From the NCBI RefSeq assembly GCF_900166595.1, contig NZ_LT745763.1:2662986-2726985 (forward strand): a stretch of DNA of 64,000 bases. Reading direction: 5' to 3'. Origin of the DNA: Virgibacillus dokdonensis (GTDB lineage Bacteria; Bacillota; Bacilli; Bacillales; Amphibacillaceae). The notes under the pieces were generated by a model that saw only the letters and a program-made list of their open reading frames with translations, made no database searches and had not been told where the DNA came from. The translations under genes and the position numbers were made by a program. Shown piece by piece: positions 1 through 8,861 of this stretch; position 1 is the first letter of the stretch, and each line of letters opens with the position of its first letter.

Positions 1-39
1 AAAGGAGTTTGTAGATATTTTTCTTACGGTACAACCATA

Positions 40-474
40 TCACGTTTTTACAATAGGTTCTGTATGTTCCGTGTAGGTTTTTATTTTCAACCAACGCTCT
101 TTTATATATTGGTGAGAATATCCAAGGTCATCAGCTATTTCCTGGTGTGTTTTAGATTCTACAATTCGCTTATAAGCTATTTTGTAATCAAGCCCTTTAA
201 ATTGTTCCATAAGCATATCCATCCGAACCTTGGCAAATTTCAACTCTTTTAGTTGCTCAGTAAGTTTATGATACGTTTTTATCTTCTTATCTGCTTGTAT
301 TAGAGATGCTTGTGCACCAAATTTATGCGAACCACTTCCGCCCAATGGAATGCCTTTTTCCTTGTCTAGATCTATTCCGAACCAGTATTTTAATTCTTTA
401 GTCACCAGTTCAATTTGATCCTCGATGATTTCTATCTCTATAAGCATATCTGCGTAACTTTTCATGATCTGCAT
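40..474 (-). CDS. Phage sigma-like helix-turn-helix regulator
   Basis: A 144-residue protein with a helical, charged N-terminal half and a C-terminal helix-turn-helix of the sigma-70 region 4 type (about residues 103-135, with HQEIADDLGYSHQYIKE). Small phage proteins of this build (ArpU/RinA-like) commonly activate late or packaging genes, and the position after the replication genes fits that role. The start codon overlaps the stop of the SNF2 helicase by one base (TGATG), so translation is probably coupled. The exact family is not certain. A role as late-gene activator is inference from fold and position. Confidence 0.7.
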   Translation of the reverse strand: MQIMKSYADMLIEIEIIEDQIELVTKELKYWFGIDLDKEKGIPLGGSGSHKFGAQASLIQADKKIKTYHKLTEQLKELKFAKVRMDMLMEQFKGLDYKIAYKRIVESKTHQEIADDLGYSHQYIKERWLKIKTYTEHTEPIVKT

Positions 475-1853
475 CAGGCATCCTCCTTCACTTTCTCAAT
501 ACGTGCTTTCAGTGCAGTTAACAAACTTTCTTGTGTTGCAGCTTTCCCTTTCAATGCTTCTTCTACGTTTTCATCCATACCACCCTGAACCGTTAACCGG
601 TGGACGAATACTTTTTCTTTTTGACCTTGTCTAGCTAGTCTGGCATTGGCTTGCTGATATAACTCTAGATTCCAGTTAAGTCCGAACCAAATGACGTGGT
701 TTCCACCTTGTTGTAGGTTTAATCCATAACCAGCCGAAGCTGGATGGGCAAGTAGTATATCAATCTCTTTATTATTCCAGTCTAGTTCATCTTGGGCTGT
801 TTTTAACTCTCTTACACGTAATCCTTTTTTGGCCAACGCTTTTTGGATTCTTGATTTATCATGTTGGAAGTTATAAAAGACTAGTGCAGGAGATCCATTT
901 AGGGCTTCAATTAATTCCAGGAATGCCTCCATCTTGTTATTGTGTATTTCTAATGCATTTTTATCTTCATCATAAACAGCTCCGTTACATAGTTGCAGGA
1001 GTTTATTCCCCAGGACTGCTGCTGATGTAGCCGTAATTTCCGATTCATCCACTTCTAACAACATTTCTTTTTCCAGCTTCTCATAAGCTTTTTTAGCTTT
1101 ATCGTCTAAAACTACTGGAACTGAGTTATAAGTAACAGCTGGAAGCTCGATATAATCCTCTGCTTTCATACTCACGACGATGTCACTGATTAAACTATGA
1201 ATTTTTCTATCGGCTCCATCTTTCGGTGCGTAGGAGAATATCCTGTCCCTATTCCTCTGATCCGGTTCAAAATACCGTTCCCGAAAACCAGTAATTCTTT
1301 TACCTAATCTTTGGCCACCGTCTAGTAAAAAGATTTGCGCCCATATGTCCAGTAACCCGTTAGGTGAAGGGGTACCTGTTAACTGAACTTGTCTTTTGAT
1401 ATGTGGTCGTACACTTTTTAAGGCTTTGAATCTTTTTGACTGGTGATTTTTAAAGCTACTCGATTCATCAACTACCACCATGTCAAACGGCCAAGAATTA
1501 CGGTAATAGTCGGTTAGCCATACTACGTTATCCCTGTTAATCACGTATATATCAGCTGGTGTGTTTAAAGCTCTGATTCGTTTTGTTTGGCTGCCAAGCA
1601 CGATAGAAAAACGTAATAGTTGCAGGTGATCCCACTTTTTAGCCTCATTTGTCCAAGTACCTTGGGCTACCTTTTTAGGTGCAATCACTAAAACCTTATT
1701 CACTGCGAAACGGTTGTATTTTAAATCGTTAATAGCAGTTAGTGTAATTACTGTTTTGCCTAAACCCATATCAAGCCATAAAGCAATAAAAGGATCGTTT
1801 AATATTCGATTGATGTTATATCTTTGGTAGCTGTGCGGTATAAACTTAACCAT
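474..1853 (-). CDS. Phage SNF2-family DNA helicase
   Basis: A superfamily 2 ATPase of the SNF2 type, 459 residues from the chosen start. The Walker A motif DMGLGKT is at residues 28-34, motif II is a DESS box near residue 130, and motif VI (QANARLARQGQ) is near residue 405. Helicases of this size with a VRR-NUC partner are common in Firmicutes phage replication modules, where they probably remodel DNA during replication or recombination. The start at 1853 is preferred over an upstream codon at 1883 because AGAGGTG lies just before it. The gene overlaps the end of the VRR-NUC gene by 8 bases. Confidence 0.9.
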   Translation of the reverse strand: MVKFIPHSYQRYNINRILNDPFIALWLDMGLGKTVITLTAINDLKYNRFAVNKVLVIAPKKVAQGTWTNEAKKWDHLQLLRFSIVLGSQTKRIRALNTPADIYVINRDNVVWLTDYYRNSWPFDMVVVDESSSFKNHQSKRFKALKSVRPHIKRQVQLTGTPSPNGLLDIWAQIFLLDGGQRLGKRITGFRERYFEPDQRNRDRIFSYAPKDGADRKIHSLISDIVVSMKAEDYIELPAVTYNSVPVVLDDKAKKAYEKLEKEMLLEVDESEITATSAAVLGNKLLQLCNGAVYDEDKNALEIHNNKMEAFLELIEALNGSPALVFYNFQHDKSRIQKALAKKGLRVRELKTAQDELDWNNKEIDILLAHPASAGYGLNLQQGGNHVIWFGLNWNLELYQQANARLARQGQKEKVFVHRLTVQGGMDENVEEALKGKAATQESLLTALKARIEKVKEDA

Positions 1854-2133
1854 TTGCACCTCTCGCTTCTTGTATGAACTCATTTACCCCATCTTTTGAA
1901 TCGATCACTAATACTTCACAACCGAAACTTGATATATCCCTTATTTGCTTTATTTGCAAAGGTCTTGGCTTCTTCCCTGGTGCTTTTAACTCAACAAAGT
2001 AAATATTGTTACCCGGGAAAATCACCAATCGATCTGGCACGCCATCATTCCCGGGCGATTCAAACTTATACGCTTTTCCACCAGCTTCTTTAACTCTTTT
2101 TCTTAGGTATTCTTCTATATCTTTTTCTCGCAT
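1846..2133 (-). CDS. VRR-NUC domain nuclease
   Basis: A 95-residue stand-alone VRR-NUC domain, a PD-(D/E)XK type nuclease fold. The motifs GNDGVPDRLV (about residues 28-37) and FVELKAPGK (about 46-54) supply the acidic and lysine catalytic residues, followed by a conserved QIKQI helix. In phages these small proteins are thought to act as Holliday-junction resolvases or structure-specific nucleases. The SNF2 helicase follows with an 8-base overlap, so the two probably work together. An intergenic stretch with iterons lies upstream. Confidence 0.9.
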   Translation of the reverse strand: MREKDIEEYLRKRVKEAGGKAYKFESPGNDGVPDRLVIFPGNNIYFVELKAPGKKPRPLQIKQIRDISSFGCEVLVIDSKDGVNEFIQEARGANG

Positions 2134-2268
2134 TTTTTCAAACCTCCGGAAATCAAATTGTTAACCTTAACCCCGCATGCACGTATATAGTACATAAACA
2201 GGGCGATTAGGCGTATATAGTAACTGCCTAATACCTCTATATATCTATTTATTTACTTTTATATATTT

Positions 2269-2439
2269 AAAGTAGACAAAGTAGACAAAATAATATAAAT
2301 ATAGATATACCAAGGATTTGAACGTCTACTTTACCCGTCTACTTTCTATAAAAACAAAGTAGACAAGGTAGACATTTCCATTTTTTTCAAAGTAGACAAA
2401 ACGAAATCAAAGTAGACGTTTTTCATTGTGAAAGTAGAC
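2269..2439. repeat. Iteron array, candidate phage replication origin
   Basis: The 9-mer AAAGTAGAC occurs at 2269, 2278, 2356, 2389, 2409 and 2431, with a one-base variant (AAGGTAGAC) at 2365 and two inverted copies at 2324 and 2337. That is nine copies in 171 bases. The adjoining stretch 2180-2268 is very AT-rich and holds two copies of CGTATATAGTA (2182 and 2212). The only non-coding gap of this size among the replication genes is here, between vapE and the VRR-NUC gene. Iterons beside an AT-rich tract are the usual layout of a theta origin bound by an initiator; this use is inferred. The gap 2134-2443 contains no gene. Confidence 0.6.
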
Positions 2440-2443
2440 ATTT

Positions 2444-4861
2444 TCAAACTCGGATAAACCCACCTTTAACTTTCCCGTATGGTCCGTATCTGTAGGGGTT
2501 TTTTTGCTTCTCCCAACCTTCCAAGTTACTTAAAATATCATTAATGCGCATGGTTTCGGAACGTTTCAAGCGATTTACCTTTTCGTTGAAGCATTCCACC
2601 CATATTTCAGCAGCGCACACACGGTCACGTTCAACAGTTTCTGTGTCACTACTTCCGAATTCACCCGACCAATAAAGCTTCCTTGTAGCTATGTCCTTTT
2701 TATTCCAGTCTACTGGTACTTTACGTTCTACAAATTCTTTAATAATACTTTCCCAAGGATCTTGTTCTGCGTGGCCTTCCTGTTGTCGTTTCGCCTCTTC
2801 CAAAAGGTCACCAGTCAGAATCAGGGACTCGCCCAGCCGCCAATTCATAACAGCTTCTGCCCACAATTGATCAACTTCACTATCTAAATTCTGAAACACG
2901 TTTTTAACAGGTTGTTGAATACCTACATCAATAGGTAAAAATCGTCTGCCACCAGTAGGATCCTTTAGATAATCACTCCTGTTACTAGTTCCAAAGAACA
3001 CACAGCGCCTAGGGTGTTTCTCCGTTTTACGTGCATAGGCAGCACGATAATGATCTTCTGTTCTCGTCAAAAACCCTTTAATGGTATTTAAATCTGACTT
3101 ATTGTAGGCACTCATTTCTCCAACTTCTACAAGCCACACACCTTGTAATAATTCGGCTGCCTCTTTTCCCTCAAACGTTTCTATGGCGTCTGTAAACCAA
3201 CGCTGTCCCATCTTATGAATAAGCGTAGATTTACCTAAACCCTGTTCACCAGTAAGAACAGGCATAGTATCGTATTTCATACCTGGTTGCATAGCTCTAG
3301 CTACAGCTGCAGTAAATGATTTCCGAGTAACAGCTTTGGTATAAGGTGTATCTGCTGCGCCTAAATAATCAATAAATAAGCGATCAAGACGCTTCACACC
3401 ATCCCAATGCAAACTATTAAGATAATCTGTGACAGGGTTAAAGGCATGATTAGCTGCACATTGATTTAAAGCATGCATCAGCTTGTCTTTAGATTGAAAA
3501 CCTAATATCTTTTCTAGATATATAATTAAGCCTGAATCATCTTTTTCTCCCCAAATAAATTCCCCTTTCTCATGATCTCTAGGTGCCCAGGGTAAAGGCG
3601 CAATGCCGATAATAGCGTCCGCAAACTCATCCAGTTTAATGCGCCCTATTAAATTAGACTCTCCCTCTAAAGCAATTAAAATATTTTCAATCGTTTTCTG
3701 AGGTTGGCCAGTTGTTGGACTTATTTTCAGCTGCTGAATCCAGTTCAAATCATCTTTAGTTGCAGGCGTATCAGATGATGTGCCAAAGTCCTCAACAGCC
3801 TGTTCATACCGTTCTTGATTAATAATTGTTGCAACTCCTGCATCATTTAATGCAAAAGAAGCCATCTGTGTATAAGAAGGCAATCGGTTAATAGGCGTAT
3901 CCGGTTTTGCTTCGTCGTCTAATTCACCGAATTTATGGAGCCTTACCAAGTCATACGCATTCACTAAACGCCCACTACACGGATCCGTCGCATGATGAGA
4001 ATAAAGGAATAGCCCACCTTCATAAACGACTGCACCGCCAACAGTAGACCCTTCTACAAAGGTGTATCTACTCCCATCATCGGATGGTTCATAAACACCA
4101 GGTAAAAAGGTTTCAATAGCCGTGTGAATATCATATTGCCGACAAAACGCTCCTACAACACCACGTTTTTCTGTGGGATTACCTTGCTTAGCAGCAAGTC
4201 GAACATGCTTGTTATCTTCGCCTTGTACTCTTGGCCACTCATCAATATCTCGCCAATCACTGTACATATTAAGCAGTCCGTCAGCGTCTACAAATGGCTT
4301 ATCAGCATATCGGTATACGTATTGGCTATCTGCTGAACAACTTGGCCAATACATCAACCGAGAGGCTTCAAATGTGGTAGGATCTGCAAAGGACATACCG
4401 ATAATAGACGCTAACTTGCGTGCTAACGGCTCGTATTCATCTGCTGTAACGGTTCTATTTAAAGGAGCAAGCACCCTTAATCTTGGCTTACCAGGCTCAT
4501 GTTTACGGGTACTATAAGCTGCATAAGCACACCCCAATCCTTCTAAACGGCGAATAATGTCGTCTGTACCACCCGCAGGAATGTTATCCAAATCAAGTGT
4601 GATAATATCTCTAGAAAGTACGTTAGAAGCCTTACGACGGTTGTTTTTCAATTCACCAGCTACGAATCCACCAACATCTTTTAAATCATCTTGCTGCCTT
4701 TTTGGTAGTTTTAAATACTCTTCTAGAGCTTCTTGGCCACGTATTGCTGTACGTAGCTTGTCTAGCAATTCAGACCAATATAAGTTTTGAGCAGGCCACT
4801 GGGTAGCCTTTCGACTACCTGCAGTGGATATTGTTAGTTCTCTATCATAATGTATTACCAA
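2444..4861 (-). CDS. VapE-type phage primase-helicase
   Basis: An 805-residue virulence-associated E family protein. The N-terminal third has a primase-polymerase-like segment with DLDN (near residue 92) and a GKPRLRV strand. The C-terminal half is a superfamily 3-like ATPase with the P-loop GEQGLGKST near residue 540 and a following WLVEVGE segment. Proteins of this type combine priming with DNA unwinding at phage origins. The gene reads toward the iteron array, which starts five bases after its stop. It is preceded by two translationally coupled small genes. Confidence 0.9.
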   Translation of the reverse strand: MVIHYDRELTISTAGSRKATQWPAQNLYWSELLDKLRTAIRGQEALEEYLKLPKRQQDDLKDVGGFVAGELKNNRRKASNVLSRDIITLDLDNIPAGGTDDIIRRLEGLGCAYAAYSTRKHEPGKPRLRVLAPLNRTVTADEYEPLARKLASIIGMSFADPTTFEASRLMYWPSCSADSQYVYRYADKPFVDADGLLNMYSDWRDIDEWPRVQGEDNKHVRLAAKQGNPTEKRGVVGAFCRQYDIHTAIETFLPGVYEPSDDGSRYTFVEGSTVGGAVVYEGGLFLYSHHATDPCSGRLVNAYDLVRLHKFGELDDEAKPDTPINRLPSYTQMASFALNDAGVATIINQERYEQAVEDFGTSSDTPATKDDLNWIQQLKISPTTGQPQKTIENILIALEGESNLIGRIKLDEFADAIIGIAPLPWAPRDHEKGEFIWGEKDDSGLIIYLEKILGFQSKDKLMHALNQCAANHAFNPVTDYLNSLHWDGVKRLDRLFIDYLGAADTPYTKAVTRKSFTAAVARAMQPGMKYDTMPVLTGEQGLGKSTLIHKMGQRWFTDAIETFEGKEAAELLQGVWLVEVGEMSAYNKSDLNTIKGFLTRTEDHYRAAYARKTEKHPRRCVFFGTSNRSDYLKDPTGGRRFLPIDVGIQQPVKNVFQNLDSEVDQLWAEAVMNWRLGESLILTGDLLEEAKRQQEGHAEQDPWESIIKEFVERKVPVDWNKKDIATRKLYWSGEFGSSDTETVERDRVCAAEIWVECFNEKVNRLKRSETMRINDILSNLEGWEKQKNPYRYGPYGKVKGGFIRV

Positions 4862-4876
4862 TTTGACACCTGCTTT

Positions 4877-5002
4877 CTAGCCAAGGACTTTCCAGCCTTG
4901 ACGCTTTCTTGCGTTAAGTTCATACTTCTTCAAAGGTTCATAGATAAACACTTTTTGCTCCCCTTCAAAACGGAATAGCAGAAACCATTTCTTCTTACTC
5001 AT
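4877..5002 (-). CDS. Small basic phage protein, 41 residues
   Basis: A 41-residue ORF that starts MSKKKWFLLFRF and ends in a basic NARKRQGWKVLG tail. Its start overlaps the upstream stop as ATGA, and it ends 15 bases before vapE, so it is part of the same transcript and probably real. No function is recognised. The size, charge and aromatic content resemble many small early phage proteins. Confidence 0.65.
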   Translation of the reverse strand: MSKKKWFLLFRFEGEQKVFIYEPLKKYELNARKRQGWKVLG

Positions 5003-5397
5003 TTAATTTCAGCCCTTGGAAAGAAGTTCATTCCTTCCAATTTATCTGTAATATCATAGAGTTCTAGTTTTCCATTATGCATTTTGTTGCTATAATGAAT
5101 GATGAGCTTATCGTTATCTAGATAACATTCCACTTGATAACCTTTAAGCTTTTTCATAAACCGTTGATAAAGCATATAGTTGATGCATATGTTATCAACA
5201 AAAACTGGAGCCATTTGAGAGACGCGGAAAAAACGAAGAAAGTTTTCCCAATACTTTAATAGTGATTTGTCTTTTTCCGTTCTCTTCGATGGCTTTACTG
5301 ATCTTTTATATTTAGAAAGTCGAGATTGCACTGTCTTTAAGACCAACTTCATTTCTTGCTTTGCTTCATCGAGAGAGCCTTCAACAATTGTTAACAT
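4999..5397 (-). CDS. Phage protein of unknown function
   Basis: A 132-residue soluble protein rich in lysine. It has a helical N-terminal half (residues 1-60) and a beta-rich second half with YQVECYLDNDKLIIHY. No family is recognised. It lies between the MazG-like gene and the 41-residue gene, and its stop overlaps the next start by ATGA. The operon position suggests an accessory role in phage replication, but that is inference only. Confidence 0.6.
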   Translation of the reverse strand: MLTIVEGSLDEAKQEMKLVLKTVQSRLSKYKRSVKPSKRTEKDKSLLKYWENFLRFFRVSQMAPVFVDNICINYMLYQRFMKKLKGYQVECYLDNDKLIIHYSNKMHNGKLELYDITDKLEGMNFFPRAEIK

Positions 5398-5409
5398 ATG
5401 AAATACCTC

Positions 5410-5712
5410 CTAGTAAGCTTTATTGCCGTGTTTGTAACTTCTTCCTTTATTCCGTTCCATTTTCGTGTGAATCGCATCTTCCAAATCAATATTTTTGGAA
5501 CCACAAAGATCAAAAATACGTATGCAAACATCTGCCAGTTCTTCCTCAAAATTCTCTTGGTTGCCTTTTCGGTCAGCTTCAAGTGCTTCTGAGACTTCGC
5601 TGTGTATAAGAGCAAGCAACGTACCAGTTTCTCTCGGTTCATCGTGCCATCCTTTAGATTTCGCTATTTCATATGCTTCTTCACATAATTGGTTTATAGG
5701 TTTGTTTATCAT
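5410..5712 (-). CDS. MazG-like nucleotide pyrophosphohydrolase
   Basis: A 100-residue all-helical protein of the MazG/dUTPase-2-like superfamily. The metal-binding signature is visible as SEVSEALEADR (about residues 37-47) followed by EEELADVCIRI (about 57-67), giving the ExxE...ExxD pattern. Such enzymes hydrolyse NTPs or dNTPs to monophosphates and pyrophosphate. In phages they tune nucleotide pools or lower ppGpp during infection. The preceding small gene overlaps its start by 4 bases. Confidence 0.85.
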   Translation of the reverse strand: MINKPINQLCEEAYEIAKSKGWHDEPRETGTLLALIHSEVSEALEADRKGNQENFEEELADVCIRIFDLCGSKNIDLEDAIHTKMERNKGRSYKHGNKAY

Positions 5713-5888
5713 TCTGATTCCTCCAACCGTGTTACAATCCTGAAAGTTTCGTCTGGGTAGTCATACATATACTCCCGTAAGTCATCTAAGGTGTGAATTA
5801 CTGTTCCTGATTTAAGAGCTCTTTCTTCTATAATTGATATAAACATGTCAATATCATCATAACTAAGGTTGATTGTGTTTTTATTCAT
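5709..5888 (-). CDS. Small acidic phage protein, 59 residues
   Basis: A 59-residue acidic ORF starting MNKNTINLSYDDID and ending RIVTRLEESE. GGAAAAGGAATG precedes it. It overlaps the start of the MazG-like gene by four bases, which supports translation. No family is recognised. The Asp/Glu-rich composition could suit a regulatory or DNA-mimic role, but nothing in the sequence proves it. Confidence 0.6.
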   Translation of the reverse strand: MNKNTINLSYDDIDMFISIIEERALKSGTVIHTLDDLREYMYDYPDETFRIVTRLEESE

Positions 5889-5900
5889 TCCTTTTCCTCC

Positions 5901-6083
5901 TTATAACTTAATACCAACTGTACATTTTTCAGGATTTCTCCTGCTCGCTAACCTTCGTTTTGCAGTAGGTGTAGTTAACCAATAGATATATTCAGGCTGA
6001 ACGCCTAACTCTTTTGCACATTCTTCTTTTGTTCCTATACATAAAAGTTTTTCACCTTTATAAATAGCGTATTCCTGTTCCAA
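5901..6083 (-). CDS. Small phage protein with HTH-like repeat, 60 residues
   Basis: A 60-residue protein starting at a TTG codon, seven bases after GGAGGG. It begins EYAIYKGEKLLCIGTKEECA and continues with a predicted short helix pair (CAKELGVQPEYIYWLTTP) that looks like a degenerate helix-turn-helix. Proteins of this pattern are common in Bacillus and Lactobacillus phages and have no assigned function. It sits just downstream of the DNA polymerase gene in the same operon. Confidence 0.65.
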   Translation of the reverse strand: MEQEYAIYKGEKLLCIGTKEECAKELGVQPEYIYWLTTPTAKRRLASRRNPEKCTVGIKL

Positions 6084-6096
6084 CTGACTGCCCTCC

Positions 6097-8076
6097 TTAA
6101 TCCTTCATGTAATAATCCGATATAAACCCATCTGCATTTAACGGTAAACCAGGAGCCCAGGGAATAGGTTGTTTCATGATGTTTTCTATCTTTTCTAAGT
6201 CCACCTGTTCTTGTGGCACATCTAAGACGACTTCATCGTGTATATGCATGATAGATTCATAGCCTGCTTTATCTAAACGTGCCAATGTAACTGCTAAGCA
6301 ATCACGAGCAATCGCTTGTACAACGTTCTCTGTTAGCTTCCCGCCATAAGTAGAGATTTTCTCCCATTTCTTTGTGGTTTGGTTCATTCCACGGTAGTGG
6401 ATAGCTTCTTTACCGAAATCATTTTCAGCAAGAAACGGATTTACATAGAAAAGCTTTCTACTACTTGGCAAAGTAATGGTTAAGAAGTCTAAACCGTTTT
6501 GTATATCACTTTCACGTTGTAGCAATAAACCTTTTACTCCTTGAGGTTGCCCGGTTCTCATAACAGCTAAGGCTGCATTTTCTAAGCTGTACCACAAATC
6601 CACAATTCTTCTATTAGAAGAGCGCCAACGCTTTACAATGTCCGGGAGTTCTTCTTCTGTAAGCCCCATGTTTAAAGCTCCCATACTAATTAACGCCCCT
6701 GCAGCACCTTGATAACCTAAAGCAAGTTCGGCCACTTTCCCTTTTTGACGTAAATCAGAACCCTTTGTTATTTCTTCAATAGGTACTCCAAACATGGCGG
6801 ATGCAGAAGCTTCATATATCTTTCCGTGCGTGTTGAATACGTCCAGCCTCCACTGCTCACCTGCTAGCCAAGCTATCACTCTAGCTTCAATAGCACTAAA
6901 ATCAGATATAGCCAACTTATTACCCTCTGACGGTATAAAAGCTGTGCGTATAAGTTCAGATAAAGTATTAGGCACGTTGCCATAAATAACTTTTAACGCA
7001 TCTACTTTTTTCCCTCTTGTAAGTTCTCGAGCCAACCCTAATGTGTCTAAGTAATTACGAGGTAGATTTTGCACTTGCACTAAACGCCCTGCCCAACGAC
7101 CTGTACGGTTAGCTCCATAGAACTGCAAAAGCCCTCTTACCCTACCGTCTTCACACACTGCATCTTTCATAGCCTGGTATTTCTTCACACTAGTTTTGGA
7201 CATTTCCTGTCTAATCTCTAGTACTCTTTTTATGTCTCCAGATGTATTCTCCAAGAGTTCTAAAACAGTATCCTTTTGTAAGTTTTCTACTTCTACCCCT
7301 TGTTCAGCAAGCCATTGCTTTAATTGAGCTGCACTGTTCGGATTACTTAAACCAGTTATGCTTACAGCTTCTTCTTTCAATTCCGATGTAATTAAGTTGC
7401 TGGAATAGATAGCTCCGTCAACCAATTCCTGATCTACTTTGATTCCTCGGACATTGATTTGTTGATCAAGCTCCCATAATTTTTGTTCAGCTTCTGGAAC
7501 AGGAAACCTAGATAAACGATTTTCGATTTCCTTTTCAACCTCAACGTCTTGAATACAATACTCTTTAAACAGCTCCCACTTTTCCGGTTCATGATGCGGT
7601 AAAGTCCTGGTACGATTTCCATTCTTTTTAGTTGGCTTAGTAGGTGTACAAAACAATTTAATTAACGCATTACCAACGGTCATCTTACGCTTATCTTGCG
7701 GAAGTCCAACAGCCTTTGCCGTTGCTCCTAATCCAGCTGTATAGCCACAATATAAACCGTGTAACATGGTATCTCTCCATTGTGATAACCAAGTTTCTGG
7801 TTGGGACTGCCACCCTAAAAACTTGCTGAGGCAATACCATTCAAAAGCCGCGTTGTATGCATGTTTTGTTACACTAGCACTTGCTAAAGCAATTCTTATC
7901 TCTTTTGGTATTTCTTCACCGAGAGCTAAATCTATAATTTGTGTTTGTTCCCCATTCACTGAATAAGCAAATAGTAATACTTCAAAATCAGGGGATTGCA
8001 CATACTTGTACAATCCCGATTTTTTAATGTCTACACTAGAAAAGGTTTCAATGTCGATTGATAAATATTGAATCAT
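6097..8076 (-). CDS. Phage family A DNA polymerase with exonuclease domain
   Basis: A 659-residue DNA polymerase. The N-terminus is a DnaQ/PolA-like 3'-5' exonuclease (SIDIETFSS near residues 6-14). The polymerase core shows motif A (DFSAIEARV, about residue 392), motif B (RQKGKVAELALGYQGA, about 445) and motif C (HIHDEVVLD, about 614). It is the replicative polymerase of the phage. It starts as ATGA on the stop of the DUF2815 gene, so the two are coupled; a candidate single-strand binding protein is thus made with the polymerase. Confidence 0.95.
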   Translation of the reverse strand: MIQYLSIDIETFSSVDIKKSGLYKYVQSPDFEVLLFAYSVNGEQTQIIDLALGEEIPKEIRIALASASVTKHAYNAAFEWYCLSKFLGWQSQPETWLSQWRDTMLHGLYCGYTAGLGATAKAVGLPQDKRKMTVGNALIKLFCTPTKPTKKNGNRTRTLPHHEPEKWELFKEYCIQDVEVEKEIENRLSRFPVPEAEQKLWELDQQINVRGIKVDQELVDGAIYSSNLITSELKEEAVSITGLSNPNSAAQLKQWLAEQGVEVENLQKDTVLELLENTSGDIKRVLEIRQEMSKTSVKKYQAMKDAVCEDGRVRGLLQFYGANRTGRWAGRLVQVQNLPRNYLDTLGLARELTRGKKVDALKVIYGNVPNTLSELIRTAFIPSEGNKLAISDFSAIEARVIAWLAGEQWRLDVFNTHGKIYEASASAMFGVPIEEITKGSDLRQKGKVAELALGYQGAAGALISMGALNMGLTEEELPDIVKRWRSSNRRIVDLWYSLENAALAVMRTGQPQGVKGLLLQRESDIQNGLDFLTITLPSSRKLFYVNPFLAENDFGKEAIHYRGMNQTTKKWEKISTYGGKLTENVVQAIARDCLAVTLARLDKAGYESIMHIHDEVVLDVPQEQVDLEKIENIMKQPIPWAPGLPLNADGFISDYYMKD

Positions 8077-8810
8077 ATGCCATACACGCCGCCATTAACT
8101 GGCTGACCTGTGATCGGATCAATTTGTTGCTGCTGTTGCATCGGCGATTGTTGCTGAACCGGAGGCTGTTGCTGATATTGCTGACCGCCCATCGGATTAC
8201 CTGCCCAAGGATTTCCTTGGTTTTGCATCGGTTGCTGTTGCATCGGCTGTTGTTGTGGCTGAACAGGTGCGAAATCTTCATCAGCAGCCGGAGCTGATGC
8301 CCCCAAAGGTTCACCATCACGAGTTTTCTGTACGTTTGTACTGATATAAACACCTACACCTTTTTTGCCAGCAAAAGCATAAGGGCTAAAATTGAGTGCA
8401 ATCTTTCCGTACATTCCGCTATAAACTTCTGTTGCGTCCATAATCGGGCTAAGATCAGGTCCAACAATTTTTGGCGGATAGTCAACGCCTGTTGAAGCTG
8501 TAAACACCCAATGACCTTTACACTCGGGACCAAACGGCATACCATCAGATGGTTTTACTCCATCACCGTCATGGATAGGTACCGCCACATTCGGAGGTAC
8601 TACACCGTTCCACTTCTCTGCTTTTCCTTTTGCTTTTGCTGCTTCAATAGCAGCATCAATCTTTTGTTTCGTAGCTATATCTGACTTAGGTAAAAGAATC
8701 GTTGCACTGTATTTCGGTTCCCCACCGTATTGGTTTTCCCTCGGTTTCAATAGATTCACAAAGCTAAAGCGAACTTCCCCTGATACAATACGTGTGTTTT
8801 GATTAGTCAT
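8073..8810 (-). CDS. DUF2815 protein, probable ssDNA-binding protein
   Basis: A protein of 245 residues. Its first 180 residues match the DUF2815 pattern (VSGEVRFSFVNLLKP, then YSATILLPKSD), a family with an OB-like fold thought to replace SSB in phages. The last 60 residues are a Gln/Pro/Met-rich tail (repeated QQQPMQ units), comparable to the flexible acidic tails of SSB proteins. The start at 8810 follows AAAGGAG; an upstream codon at 8858 has no such site. It overlaps the polymerase gene by four bases. Confidence 0.8.
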   Translation of the reverse strand: MTNQNTRIVSGEVRFSFVNLLKPRENQYGGEPKYSATILLPKSDIATKQKIDAAIEAAKAKGKAEKWNGVVPPNVAVPIHDGDGVKPSDGMPFGPECKGHWVFTASTGVDYPPKIVGPDLSPIMDATEVYSGMYGKIALNFSPYAFAGKKGVGVYISTNVQKTRDGEPLGASAPAADEDFAPVQPQQQPMQQQPMQNQGNPWAGNPMGGQQYQQQPPVQQQSPMQQQQQIDPITGQPVNGGVYGI

Positions 8811-8861
8811 AGTTTCATTTCTCCTTTTAAAATTATTTGTGGTAATCTGCAATATCACCCA

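Noticed and set aside
2269..2439. Regularly repeated short units, possibly a CRISPR array
   Set aside because: The units are only 9 bases, partly inverted and unevenly spaced, so they fit iterons and not CRISPR repeats.
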